The notes beneath the pieces were generated by a model, which saw nothing but the letters and a program-made list of their open reading frames with translations, searched no databases and had not been told where the DNA came from. Shown here in pieces: positions 29,595 through 37,819 of a stretch of 64,000 nucleotides of DNA. Source of the stretch: Psychrobacillus antarcticus (lineage in GTDB: Bacteria > Bacillota > Bacilli > Bacillales_A > Planococcaceae); the NCBI RefSeq assembly GCF_029533155.1, contig NZ_JAIZDB010000013.1:31631-95630 (forward strand), given 5' to 3'. Positions within the stretch are counted from its first letter, which is position 1. Every line of letters begins with the position of its first letter. Position numbers and translations under genes: made by a program.

Positions 29595-31295
29595 TTATGT
29601 ACGCCAAGCTTCATCTCTCACTAATGCATCAATTTTCTTTAAAGCTCCCGGCTCTACCTCTTCCACTGCTGTCGCTGCATCTTCTAATGCCTTCGAATAA
29701 CGTAATTGTCTAAAGGCTTCCTCTGCTTCTATTAGTCGTGCATGAACTTGAGGGTGACTTGTGCGGTAGCGATTACCATACTGAATAATTTTTTCTGTGA
29801 GTAAAACATTTTCAAGCATTTCTTTTGCTCTATTATGTACTTCCTCCATACACGCCTCTGCCTTTTCTAAATAATTATCTACCAACGACATATTTAAAGG
29901 TACTTCTTGAAGGCTTTGCATTGCAACGTAGATATGCTCCTCTGCTTCTTCTAAACGAACATCCATATCCTCTGGAATACCAGGTATATTAGCTTTTTGT
30001 AACATACGGTCGGTATCATGTAACATATCTTTCAGTTCGTCTAGTTTTTCACGCGCACTATTTTCGTCAATTCGAAGGTTTTTCAAACGATTGGCAAATC
30101 GATCTTGTTCTTCATAAAGTCGATCAATTTCTTCAGCAATTTCATTTAACTCTTCCTGTAGGCTTGAGTAAGCAGATTGTTCCTCCTCTACCCTGCTAGA
30201 AAGCAATGCATACTTTTTCTCTAATTCCTCTAGCTCTTTTAAGCAGCTTTGTGGAATTTCCGCCTCTTTTTCAGGTAGACGATAGCTCTGTTGTACATAC
30301 GCTGCTTCTTCACTAACAGCACGTGTAACAGATGTAACTTCACGTAAACGAGTACCAGTTTGTTCTCTATATTGATCGACATATTTTTTTGCTAGCACTT
30401 CTTTTTCCAACAAATCATAGAACATATCTAATTCATCATTTAACTCTTCTACTCTACTAACTGTTTTACCGACATTCAGTTCAATGATTGCTTGTTTTAA
30501 GTCAACAAGTTCTAGTTCAATGGAATCTAACTTTTTATTCATTTCAAGATGCTGTAAGTAGTAAGAACTTTCTTCCATCTCTTTTTGTCCATTACGCAAT
30601 TCATGAATAATAGCTGGAATTTTATGCTGTATTTCGGATAGAACTGTAGGAATATCATGCAGTTTAGGGAAGAACTTTTGCCCCTCATCCTGCACACTTA
30701 TAACAAGTTCACGAGCTCTCAAATAATTCCCGGTATCTGTTAATCGATTAAATTCCTCAAACTGTGGAATGAAGGATTCTAGCTTTTGCTCAAGTGCCCT
30801 CACTGCTTCTCCAAAGGAATGCTGATGTGCAAGAAGTGTTTTTCTAGCAGCACGATGTTGATCCTTTAGTTGCTCCATCTCGATACGGTTTTTTTCTTCA
30901 CTACCGATTAGCTCTTCGAGTTCAGTTAAAATTCCAGACATTTTTTGATCACAAAGAGATATCAATATTTGAATTTCTTTTTCAATTTTCGTCGCTTTTG
31001 GAAAAATAAATCTATCTATACTCTCTTCCGCGTCAAATAACAGAACATCAATTTTAGGCATATGCACGTCCATTACTTCTGTCCATGTATTTCTCCATCT
31101 TTCAAACATTTCCTCTGTTTGACCATTCATATTCAGTTGTTTCACTTTTGTCATTTCTTCTAAAATTGGCTTGTTTTGAATTTGATGTTTTTCATGTTCT
31201 AATCTCTCTATTTCAGCGTTATGTTTTCGTCGTATGATAAATGCAAAAATCGCAATTACTAAAAGTATAATGACTGCTGGGATGATATACTTCAT
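29595..31295 (-). CDS. ezrA: Septation ring formation regulator EzrA
   Basis: A negative regulator of FtsZ ring assembly that also links division to PBP1. The 566 residues have one N-terminal membrane segment (2-20), leaving the bulk in the cytoplasm, and then almost continuous coiled coil, rich in Glu/Leu/Lys and consistent with the spectrin-like repeats of EzrA. Length and position next to the cysteine desulfurase match B. subtilis. It is divergent from hisJ with 150 bp between. Confidence 0.96.
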   Translation of the reverse strand: MKYIIPAVIILLVIAIFAFIIRRKHNAEIERLEHEKHQIQNKPILEEMTKVKQLNMNGQTEEMFERWRNTWTEVMDVHMPKIDVLLFDAEESIDRFIFPKATKIEKEIQILISLCDQKMSGILTELEELIGSEEKNRIEMEQLKDQHRAARKTLLAHQHSFGEAVRALEQKLESFIPQFEEFNRLTDTGNYLRARELVISVQDEGQKFFPKLHDIPTVLSEIQHKIPAIIHELRNGQKEMEESSYYLQHLEMNKKLDSIELELVDLKQAIIELNVGKTVSRVEELNDELDMFYDLLEKEVLAKKYVDQYREQTGTRLREVTSVTRAVSEEAAYVQQSYRLPEKEAEIPQSCLKELEELEKKYALLSSRVEEEQSAYSSLQEELNEIAEEIDRLYEEQDRFANRLKNLRIDENSAREKLDELKDMLHDTDRMLQKANIPGIPEDMDVRLEEAEEHIYVAMQSLQEVPLNMSLVDNYLEKAEACMEEVHNRAKEMLENVLLTEKIIQYGNRYRTSHPQVHARLIEAEEAFRQLRYSKALEDAATAVEEVEPGALKKIDALVRDEAWRT

Positions 31296-31445
31296 CGTAA
31301 GCCCCCTGTTCCAAATTCAAAAAGTTCTATTTACAATTCTACTCTATATCTTACCATGCTTTTATGTTATTGTTTCATAAAATAAGAGAAAAGCAATTAA
31401 ATCTTTCAAAAAATTATATTTCTATAATTAGGAGGCTGTTTTCTA

Positions 31446-32243
31446 TTGAAAAAGGATGGTCATATCCACACACCCTATTGTCCACATGGGACAGAAGATT
31501 CTCTTCATTTGTATATTGAAAAAGCGATTCAAAATAGCTTCGAGGCAATTACCTTTACAGAGCATGCACCCCTACCTATAGGGTTTATAGACCCCACACC
31601 TGATATGGACAGTGGGATGAGCATGAACCAATTGGAATCTTATATTTCCGAGCTACAAAAGTTGAAAAATGAATATAACAAAGATATTGTTATATCTACA
31701 GGATTAGAAATTGATTTTATATCTGGGTTTGAACAAAATACTACTACTTTCCTCAATACATATGGAAAATATTTAGATGACTCTATTTTATCTGTTCACT
31801 TCTTAAAACACGAAAATGATTATACGTGCATTGACTTCTCTAAATCTACATTTTTAGCATTCATCGAGCGACTTGGAGATCCAATGTCTGTGTATAAATT
31901 GTATTATAAAACGCTGCTAGATTCAATAATGAGTAATCTTGGAGATTTTAAACCAAAGAGAATTGGTCATATAACGTTAGTGCACAAATTCCAGCACACC
32001 TTTGCGGAGGTAGTTCAAGACCATAAGGAAATAATAGTTATTCTGAATGAAATCAAACACCAGCAGCTTGAGCTAGATGTAAATAGTGCTGGATTAGCTA
32101 AGCCTTATTGTTTAGAAATTTACCCTCCACCTGCTTATATAAAGTTAGCGAAGGATCTGGGGATTCCACTTGTATTTGGATCGGATGCACATCAAGCAAA
32201 GGATTTACATCAGTTTTACTATGAAATAAGTAACTTACTATAG
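31446..32243 (+). CDS. hisJ: Histidinol-phosphatase, PHP family
   Basis: Hydrolyses histidinol phosphate in histidine synthesis; PHP-type enzyme of Firmicutes. The 265 residues have the metal motifs DGHIHTPYCPHG at the N-terminus, FTEHAPLP (about 37-44), GLEIDF near 89, and GSDAH near the C-terminus. It starts at TTG, ten bases after AGGAGG. ytsP begins 16 bp after its stop, so the two are cotranscribed. Confidence 0.93.
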   Translation: MKKDGHIHTPYCPHGTEDSLHLYIEKAIQNSFEAITFTEHAPLPIGFIDPTPDMDSGMSMNQLESYISELQKLKNEYNKDIVISTGLEIDFISGFEQNTTTFLNTYGKYLDDSILSVHFLKHENDYTCIDFSKSTFLAFIERLGDPMSVYKLYYKTLLDSIMSNLGDFKPKRIGHITLVHKFQHTFAEVVQDHKEIIVILNEIKHQQLELDVNSAGLAKPYCLEIYPPPAYIKLAKDLGIPLVFGSDAHQAKDLHQFYYEISNLL

Positions 32244-32259
32244 AATGGAGACCATAAAT

Positions 32260-32739
32260 ATGTTCACAAGACCCGCTTACTCAGAAGACTTAACAGCTAA
32301 CTACATGATGCTTTCAAAACAACTAGACGCTCTTCTAACTGGAGAAACAAATGCAATTGCAAATTTAAGTAATGCTTCCGCCTTATTAAATCAATTTTTC
32401 GATCAGATTAATTGGGTTGGGTTTTACGTAATGGAGGATGGAGAGCTAGTATTAGGGCCATTTCAAGGTTTACCTGCCTGTGTAAGAATCCCACTAAGTA
32501 GAGGTGTGTGCGGAGCGGCTGCTACAAAACAAGAAACAGTTATTGTCCCAGATGTACACGCTTATCCAGGGCATATCGCATGTGATGCAGCGTCACAATC
32601 TGAAATTGTAGTACCTATCGTTAAAGACGGTGTACTTTTAGGCGTTCTAGATATTGACAGTCCCATCAAGAATCGATTCAACGAGCAGGATGCAGAAGGT
32701 CTGGAACAATTTATACAAGTATTGATCAAGCATATATAA
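32260..32739 (+). CDS. ytsP: Free methionine-(R)-sulfoxide reductase, GAF type
   Basis: Reduces free L-methionine-R-sulfoxide. This single GAF domain of 159 residues has the three family cysteines: Cys74 (LPACVRIP), Cys84 (GVCGAA) and Cys108 (HIACDAAS), with the same spacing (10 and 24) as in E. coli fRMsr. The start at 32260 is preferred for the ATGGAG nine bases upstream; the frame is open from 32245. It follows hisJ. The left end of repeat B begins about 20 bp after its stop. Confidence 0.95.
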   Translation: MFTRPAYSEDLTANYMMLSKQLDALLTGETNAIANLSNASALLNQFFDQINWVGFYVMEDGELVLGPFQGLPACVRIPLSRGVCGAAATKQETVIVPDVHAYPGHIACDAASQSEIVVPIVKDGVLLGVLDIDSPIKNRFNEQDAEGLEQFIQVLIKHI

Positions 32740-32761
32740 TTAGTTTAGAATATTTGATTAT

Positions 32762-33520
32762 AAGAAAAACCGGGAAAAAAATGCCCGACCCTTTAGGATC
32801 TAAACCTGTTTCTACTATTTTCAAAGGGCTTTGGACAGACTTATTGCTATATAATTACCGTTTGATTGTTTAAAGATGCTGGTCGTGACTGAAGTCACGA
32901 CCAGCATCTTTTTCTCTCGGTAATCTTATGGCTATTAACTGCCCGTCGCCCTTCTACAACTTTTAGAAACGGGTTAGTTCATTTTTGGGGTAACTAGAGA
33001 AAAGATACTATCCTAATAATTGAGGATAGATGATGACAGTCTAAGTACGCGACATCTTGTCGCAACGACTGCCTGACCCGCATCGTGCGGGCCTGAAGAT
33101 GCAATTTCGTTCGCTATTTCGCTTCTTTATTGGGTAGACACTTACTATTTTTCTTTTTTTCCACTAGTAAAAAAGGAAATCTACTATCTCCATCCTTCAT
33201 TACACAATTTCATTCCCAAATTCAACAGACGGTTTTATCCCTACATTAACTCGGACTACTCTTCTAATATAAGCGAGAGTCTATGCAATATCTCCTAGTT
33301 GAGTACTACTCACTTAATTGATTGAAGTGCAGGGTGGCGACTCCTGTGGGAACAGCACGAGCTGAAAGCCCCGCAGGAACGTAGTGACGAGGAGATTGAA
33401 GCCGTGCCCACGGAAAGCGTCCACCTGAAACGGAAATCAGTAGTATTAATCATTCTTAAAAGTCCTGTAAAACTGGTGTTCATGCTGTATTTTTATATAC
33501 TTTCCTATCTTTTAAAAAGG
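32762..33520 (+). repeat. Modular 750-bp non-coding element, copy B
   Basis: The most complete copy. From left: an imperfect CCGGG/CCCG hairpin (32768-32790); an imperfect palindrome 32797-32980 with a perfect 19-bp stem (32872-32911) inside an ATTACCG/CGGTAAT stem (32854-32860, 32918-32924); a conserved AT-rich core to about 33270 with a private 65-bp insertion holding two GC hairpins (33030-33095); a GC-rich module (33335-33440) bounded by AGTACTACT (33302) and AGTAGTATT (33439); and a conserved end to about 33520. No credible ORF. It follows ytsP in the direction of transcription. The GC module resembles dispersed intergenic repeats I recall from Bacillales genomes; the rest I do not recognise. 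Confidence 0.85.
32872..32911. repeat. 19-bp perfect inverted repeat inside element B
   Basis: AAAGATGCTGGTCGTGACT, two bases, then its exact complement, followed by TTTCTC. It has the form of a very strong terminator hairpin and forms the apex of the longer palindrome. Confidence 0.9.
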
Positions 33521-33577
33521 ACCCCTTTTAGGTCCTTTTTATTTGTTCTTTAATTATCACATTACGCAACAGTTAGT

Positions 33578-33835
33578 TCAAAGAACATCAAAGAATAATG
33601 GAATTAGAAGTATACCAAATACAATCCAAATACTAAGTGTATTATCAATCCGTCTTTCCCAAAAGTTAAAATGCCCTTCAAATTTTCTGGAAAAATAACT
33701 AAGAGTATAGAAAACTATTCCAAAGATCAAAAATTTAAGCCATATATTTTCTTTTATCATAGGTTCAATAAAGTAAAAATAAATACCGAACCCAAATAAA
33801 GCCATTAATAATTGGATCAAGCTAAATATTCTCAT
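33578..33835 (-). CDS. Small membrane protein, unknown function
   Basis: An 85-residue protein with three hydrophobic stretches (about 3-25, 33-48 and 66-83) and a basic loop holding SRKFEGHFNFWERR. I do not recognise a family. ATG follows GGGGAGG. It is monocistronic and is the first gene after repeat B, at the edge of a cluster of accessory genes. Confidence 0.7.
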   Translation of the reverse strand: MRIFSLIQLLMALFGFGIYFYFIEPMIKENIWLKFLIFGIVFYTLSYFSRKFEGHFNFWERRIDNTLSIWIVFGILLIPLFFDVL

Positions 33836-34035
33836 TTACTTCCTCCCCGTTAATACAAAATAGGTTCCTACTTTTGATTTGAATGTAATTTTGTAAATAT
33901 AGAAGACGAGAGAGAAACCCTATACTTTCCTTCGAGTTATTTTTATACCTTTTCTGTTAGTTTAAATCTTTGTTTATTACCTATGTATGCGAAAAATTTT
34001 CGTCTCAGCTTAATCTAGAAATACCGCCTTTTTGA

Positions 34036-34599
34036 TCAACGTGAATATGTAGTACAATTCCAATGTTTTGAACCAACTTTTCTCTTTCCTGTCCAACCAC
34101 TTTTCTTTAATTGCTTGGCGATTAACATATTAAAAAAGCCATGACCGACTAAAACTATAGATTTATATTCATTGGCATAATCAATTAGTTGTTGTGCAGC
34201 TTTTTCTGCCCTCAATTTCGCCCCACTTAATGACTCACAATTGTTAGAATAGCCACTAAACCATAGTAGTCTTAAAATTATTGCCCACGTATTTGGCTTT
34301 AATTTCATTTTAAATAAGATTGTTGGATTAACAGGTAACTCTGTTTCTCGAAATATAGGGTCCGAAATTATTTTTGATTTGGGATTTAATAACCTTGCTG
34401 ACACAACAGATCTGTTTAAATCACTTGTAACTACAACCTTTGCAGTTGCTACTTTTTCTAGTGTCATTACAGGGTACTTAGATTCTTCAAATACTCCGTT
34501 AAAGTCATATTTTTGAACCCACTTTTTAAACTCTTCTGAAGGTATTTTATCATTTTCTGTCAATTGTGATTTCCCGTGTCTGATCAATGAAATCTCCAT
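34036..34599 (-). CDS. Histidine phosphatase superfamily protein
   Basis: A 187-residue member of the phosphoglycerate-mutase-like phosphatases. The phosphohistidine motif is LIRHGKSQ at the N-terminus; further on are the arginine-containing SDLNRSVVSA, the acidic RETELPV and the second catalytic histidine in VLVGHGFF. The start at 34599 fits AAGGAG six bases upstream. The substrate cannot be predicted. Confidence 0.88.
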   Translation of the reverse strand: MEISLIRHGKSQLTENDKIPSEEFKKWVQKYDFNGVFEESKYPVMTLEKVATAKVVVTSDLNRSVVSARLLNPKSKIISDPIFRETELPVNPTILFKMKLKPNTWAIILRLLWFSGYSNNCESLSGAKLRAEKAAQQLIDYANEYKSIVLVGHGFFNMLIAKQLKKSGWTGKRKVGSKHWNCTTYSR

Positions 34600-34693
34600 A
34601 ATAAACTCCTTACTTAACACTGATTTCTAAATCAATAACTTATCTATCTCTATAAGGTAGTTAAAATCCTTCAAACTAAACGGTAATAAAAAA

Positions 34694-35224
34694 TCATAAT
34701 AAATTGAATCTAATGTCTTTACTTGGATAAACATCAGCAAACCAACGCAACACGCTATTGTGATGGTTAATAATCTGCTCTGCAGTAAGTTCCTCAGAAT
34801 CCCACGTACTATGTGTATCTGAAACTAAGGTCACCTTATATCCCATACTAAAAGCTCTTCTACATGTTGTGTCAACACATAGTTCTGTTTGAATGCCGGC
34901 GATAATCAAATGTTCTATTCCTAGTTTTTTCAGTTCCTCATGTAAAGAGGTATTAAAAAACGAATCTGGGGTTGTTTTCTGAATGATAATATCTTCCATA
35001 TTTGGAGAAATGAAAGAATGTATTGCCCATGGATTTGTTCCATGCTCGAATCGTTTCCCCATCGGCTCATTATGCTGTACGTAGAAAACCGGTATTTCCA
35101 TAGATCGTGCGCGGGTTAGTAAATCATTTAAATTTTGTAAAACCCTATCCCCTTTGAACACTTCTTCACCTTCTAGGAACATTCCATTTTGAACGTCAAT
35201 TACTAATAGTGCTTCCTTTGTCAA
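34694..35224 (-). CDS. Cysteine hydrolase of the isochorismatase family
   Basis: A 176-residue hydrolase with the family catalytic triad: Asp in LLVIDVQNGMF, Lys in IIQKTTPDSFF, and Cys in IAGIQTELCVDTT. The fold includes nicotinamidases and isochorismatases. The cis-peptide region and substrate pocket do not tell which it is; nicotinamidase is less likely because its metal-site histidines are not evident. It starts at TTG after GGGGGAG. Confidence 0.9.
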   Translation of the reverse strand: MTKEALLVIDVQNGMFLEGEEVFKGDRVLQNLNDLLTRARSMEIPVFYVQHNEPMGKRFEHGTNPWAIHSFISPNMEDIIIQKTTPDSFFNTSLHEELKKLGIEHLIIAGIQTELCVDTTCRRAFSMGYKVTLVSDTHSTWDSEELTAEQIINHHNSVLRWFADVYPSKDIRFNLL

Positions 35225-35345
35225 AGTTCTCTCCCCCTTTAATAATGGTAGTTTTGTATATTATGATTATCTCAAGTTTTTTTACAATTTCATATAAAAC
35301 AAGAGTTTCCATTGATTTTGATAGCTAGTTTATTAATATAAAATA

Positions 35346-35906
35346 CTATAATTGAAACTCTCGTTTTATTATTTTGGCGACATCTTCGGCACTCAAATAT
35401 GTATTATCTATTCTTATGTAATTTTCTTTTTCAAGTTCATCCTTATAAGAATTCAATCTACTATTTTCAATAGTACCAAGTAAATGTTGTTCTGATTGTT
35501 CGATGTTTCGTTTAGTCGGTTTATGTTCAAGTCTATGTGGTGTTTTATTTCGTTTTAACCTTTCTTCTACGTTAGCTTCTAATTCTACCAAATAGATATC
35601 TGCCCCTTGAGAAGCTACAGTTTGACACATATTTTCTATATCATCCCAATCTTCTTGTTGATCAAAATACCATACCTTTGTAAAAATCATCCCGTAATTA
35701 TCACTTTTAGAAAACGAATTAAATATTTCATTCCGAAAGAGATGTGTTAATCTCCACATTTCTGGACTAAATCCGAATAGTGGCTCCAGTAAATCAATAG
35801 TCATGTGGTTATGAAACAGTTTTAATCCTGTCATCTTTGCTAATTCCTGTCCGACAGTCATTTTACCAACTGCTTGTGGTCCAAATATAAAAACAAATTT
35901 TTTCAT
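35346..35906 (-). CDS. P-loop nucleotide kinase-like protein
   Basis: A 186-residue protein with a Walker A-like FGPQAVGKMTVG at 8-19, in which Met takes the usual Ser/Thr position followed by Thr. Further on are FHNHMTIDLL and the lid-like arginines in ERLKRNKTPHRLEHKP. The architecture resembles shikimate- or gluconate-kinase-like small P-loop proteins, often annotated AAA family ATPase. No substrate can be assigned. It is a single gene in the accessory block. Confidence 0.8.
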   Translation of the reverse strand: MKKFVFIFGPQAVGKMTVGQELAKMTGLKLFHNHMTIDLLEPLFGFSPEMWRLTHLFRNEIFNSFSKSDNYGMIFTKVWYFDQQEDWDDIENMCQTVASQGADIYLVELEANVEERLKRNKTPHRLEHKPTKRNIEQSEQHLLGTIENSRLNSYKDELEKENYIRIDNTYLSAEDVAKIIKREFQL

Positions 35907-35967
35907 AGTACACTCCTAGTTTTTCTTAATGTGACTCTTCACCTGCACTAGCAAAATCAATAATATG

Positions 35968-36414
35968 TTAATTCAGTAAGCACTTTTCAAGTATAATTTT
36001 ATGTAATCCTTTTTCATCAGTATATGTATCAATGACATCAAAGCCATTTTTAATATTCAAAACTAACATACTACGCCATCTGTTCATTGTTTTTGTTTGA
36101 ACGACACTAAAGCCTTCTTTTTTTAAATATTGATGCTGCTTTTCCATTAATGTAGACCCAACACCAAATTCCCGAAAATTAGTATCCACCCCGCCTAACC
36201 AACTATAAAATTTATCATTGGCTAAAGCATATCCAATCTTGTATCCAATAACTTTTGCACCATTCATAGCGGTAATAACTAATAATCCAGGTTTATTTGT
36301 CATTTTGTAACTTAAATCATTAGAAGCACCAAAAATTTCTTTATGTAATTCTATGATGCTTTCTAATAAAAGAGCATCAGGTAATGAATTAAAAATAAGG
36401 TAATCAATCTGCAA
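35968..36414 (-). CDS. GNAT family N-acetyltransferase
   Basis: A 148-residue acetyltransferase with the acetyl-CoA pyrophosphate loop REFGVGSTLMEK, a variant of Q/RxxGxG/A, near residue 83, and beta-strand 4 YSWLGGVDTNF. The C-terminal part has the Arg-rich NRWRSMLVLNIKNGFDV typical of one GNAT subgroup. The target is unknown. It starts at TTG after GGGGGGAT. Confidence 0.85.
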   Translation of the reverse strand: MQIDYLIFNSLPDALLLESIIELHKEIFGASNDLSYKMTNKPGLLVITAMNGAKVIGYKIGYALANDKFYSWLGGVDTNFREFGVGSTLMEKQHQYLKKEGFSVVQTKTMNRWRSMLVLNIKNGFDVIDTYTDEKGLHKIILEKCLLN

Positions 36415-36507
36415 TTATATCCCCCCTTCATTCCATTTACTAAACAGTACGCTAGAATATTCAAAAAGTTCCACAATTCTATTATTTACTTGAAAAAGCT
36501 CAACTAA

Positions 36508-36538
36508 AAAGTGGAAGGAGACTTCTCCTTCCACTTTT
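36508..36538 (-). terminator. Terminator of the methionine gamma-lyase gene
   Basis: AAAAGTGGAAGGAG and CTCCTTCCACTTTT form a 14-bp perfect stem around a short loop, followed by T-rich sequence on the minus strand. Confidence 0.9.
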
Positions 36539-37725
36539 TACATATTAGATAAGGCTTGCTGTAAATCTTCTAAAATATCACTAGAGTTCTCTAGCCCAAC
36601 GGAAAGTCTTAGTAAGCCACCCGTTATCCCCATCTCTAACCTTTCTTTTTCTGGTACAGAAGAATGAGTCATCGTTGACGGATGTTGGATCAGTGTTTCA
36701 GCATCTCCTAAACTAACCGCAATTTTTATCAACTTTAGTTCATTCATTAGCTTTTGCGCCTGTTTCACTCCTCCTTTTATCGTGAATGAAATAAGACCCC
36801 CACCAGCTTTCATTTGTTTCTTCGCCACATGATATCTCGGATTATCTACATCAAATGGATAATAAATATTTTCAATGGATGGATGTGCCTTTAAAAAGTC
36901 GAATACTTTACTAGCATTTTCCGAATGTCTATCCATACGTATGTGCAGCGTCTTTAACCCCCGTATTAATAGCCAAGCATCGAAAGGTGAAATAATACCC
37001 CCATAGTCCTTTTGAACAGAACCGCGTATTTTCTCCATTTCCACTTTGTCTGTACCTACTAGGATTCCCGCAATCACATCCCCGTGTCCATTAATATATT
37101 TCGTTGCACTGTGAAGAACGAAATCTGCTCCTAGTTCAATCGGATTTTGTAAGTAAGGTGAGGAGAATGTATTGTCTACAACTACCGGAATACCATGCTT
37201 CTTCGCAACTTTTGTTATAAGTTCAATATCTACAATTTCCATTGTAGGATTGATAGGTGTTTCTATATAAATACAAGTAGTATTTGGTTTAATCGCATTT
37301 TCTACCTCTTCTTCTGTCTTTAAAGCTCTTAAGTCATGCGAAATATTGTACTTATCCTTCAATATGTTTAGCAGTCCGAACGTACAACCATAGATTCCTC
37401 TTGTACAAAGAATATGATCACCCGCTTTAGTAAGGTGAACTAAAATAGTACTTACCGCAGCCATACCAGATCCAAATGCAAGTGCACCCTCCCCCAACTC
37501 CATTGCAGCCATTCGATCCTCCAATACTTGGACGGTAGGGTTCCCTAAACGAGAATAAATTCCACCTGGCTCTTCCCCAGCAAATCTTCTTTCTCCCTGT
37601 TCTGCGGTCTCAAATGCGAATGTAGATGTCTGATAAAGTGGAACAGAAAGGCTATCATGGTGCTCTCCGGTTGTATATCCTCTATGGATATACATGGTCT
37701 CTTTAGAAAAACTTGAATTACTCAA
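36538..37725 (-). CDS. Methionine gamma-lyase / Cys-Met metabolism PLP enzyme
   Basis: A 395-residue trans-sulfuration-family PLP enzyme. PLP Lys209 lies in HSATKYINGH, and GSGMAAVS and ETPINPT are the other cofactor contacts. Cys114 in IYGCTFG matches the Cys typical of methionine gamma-lyases, where cystathionine lyases usually have another residue, so cleavage of methionine to methanethiol, 2-oxobutyrate and ammonia is the favoured call. The start is TTG at 37725, nine bases after GGGGG; GTG at 37734 overlaps that site. A perfect cre lies directly upstream, suggesting catabolite repression of methionine breakdown. Confidence 0.88.
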   Translation of the reverse strand: MSNSSFSKETMYIHRGYTTGEHHDSLSVPLYQTSTFAFETAEQGERRFAGEEPGGIYSRLGNPTVQVLEDRMAAMELGEGALAFGSGMAAVSTILVHLTKAGDHILCTRGIYGCTFGLLNILKDKYNISHDLRALKTEEEVENAIKPNTTCIYIETPINPTMEIVDIELITKVAKKHGIPVVVDNTFSSPYLQNPIELGADFVLHSATKYINGHGDVIAGILVGTDKVEMEKIRGSVQKDYGGIISPFDAWLLIRGLKTLHIRMDRHSENASKVFDFLKAHPSIENIYYPFDVDNPRYHVAKKQMKAGGGLISFTIKGGVKQAQKLMNELKLIKIAVSLGDAETLIQHPSTMTHSSVPEKERLEMGITGGLLRLSVGLENSSDILEDLQQALSNM

Positions 37726-37743
37726 AAAAAACACCCCCTTTTT

Positions 37744-37757
37744 TGTAAACGCTTACA
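37744..37757 (-). promoter_or_regulatory. Perfect CcpA operator (cre) upstream of methionine gamma-lyase
   Basis: TGTAAACGCTTACA (plus strand) is a fully palindromic match to the cre consensus TGWNANCGNTNWCA. It overlaps the predicted -10 box and ends just before the ribosome binding site, a geometry expected for repression. CcpA is encoded at 54535-55536. Confidence 0.9.
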
Positions 37758-37781
37758 TACAGTGTACATGGAATTTTTCAA
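37754..37781 (-). promoter_or_regulatory. Predicted promoter of the methionine gamma-lyase gene
   Basis: Minus-strand TTGAAA and TATGTA are separated by 16 bases between the GGDEF-gene terminator and the ribosome site. The -10 box shares four bases with the cre. Confidence 0.5.
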
Positions 37782-37787
37782 AAAGAA

Positions 37788-37819
37788 AAGACACCTCCTC
37801 AAGATGAGTGAGATGCCTT
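37788..37819 (-). terminator. Terminator overlapping the end of the GGDEF gene
   Basis: Minus-strand AAGGCATCTC and GAGGTGTCTT pair over 10 bp (two G-T) with a 12-base loop that contains the stop codon, followed by TTCTTTTTG. Confidence 0.7.

Noticed and set aside
32762..33520. Element B as an insertion sequence
   Set aside because: No transposase frame, no clear terminal inverted repeats and no visible target duplication. Kept as a non-coding element instead.
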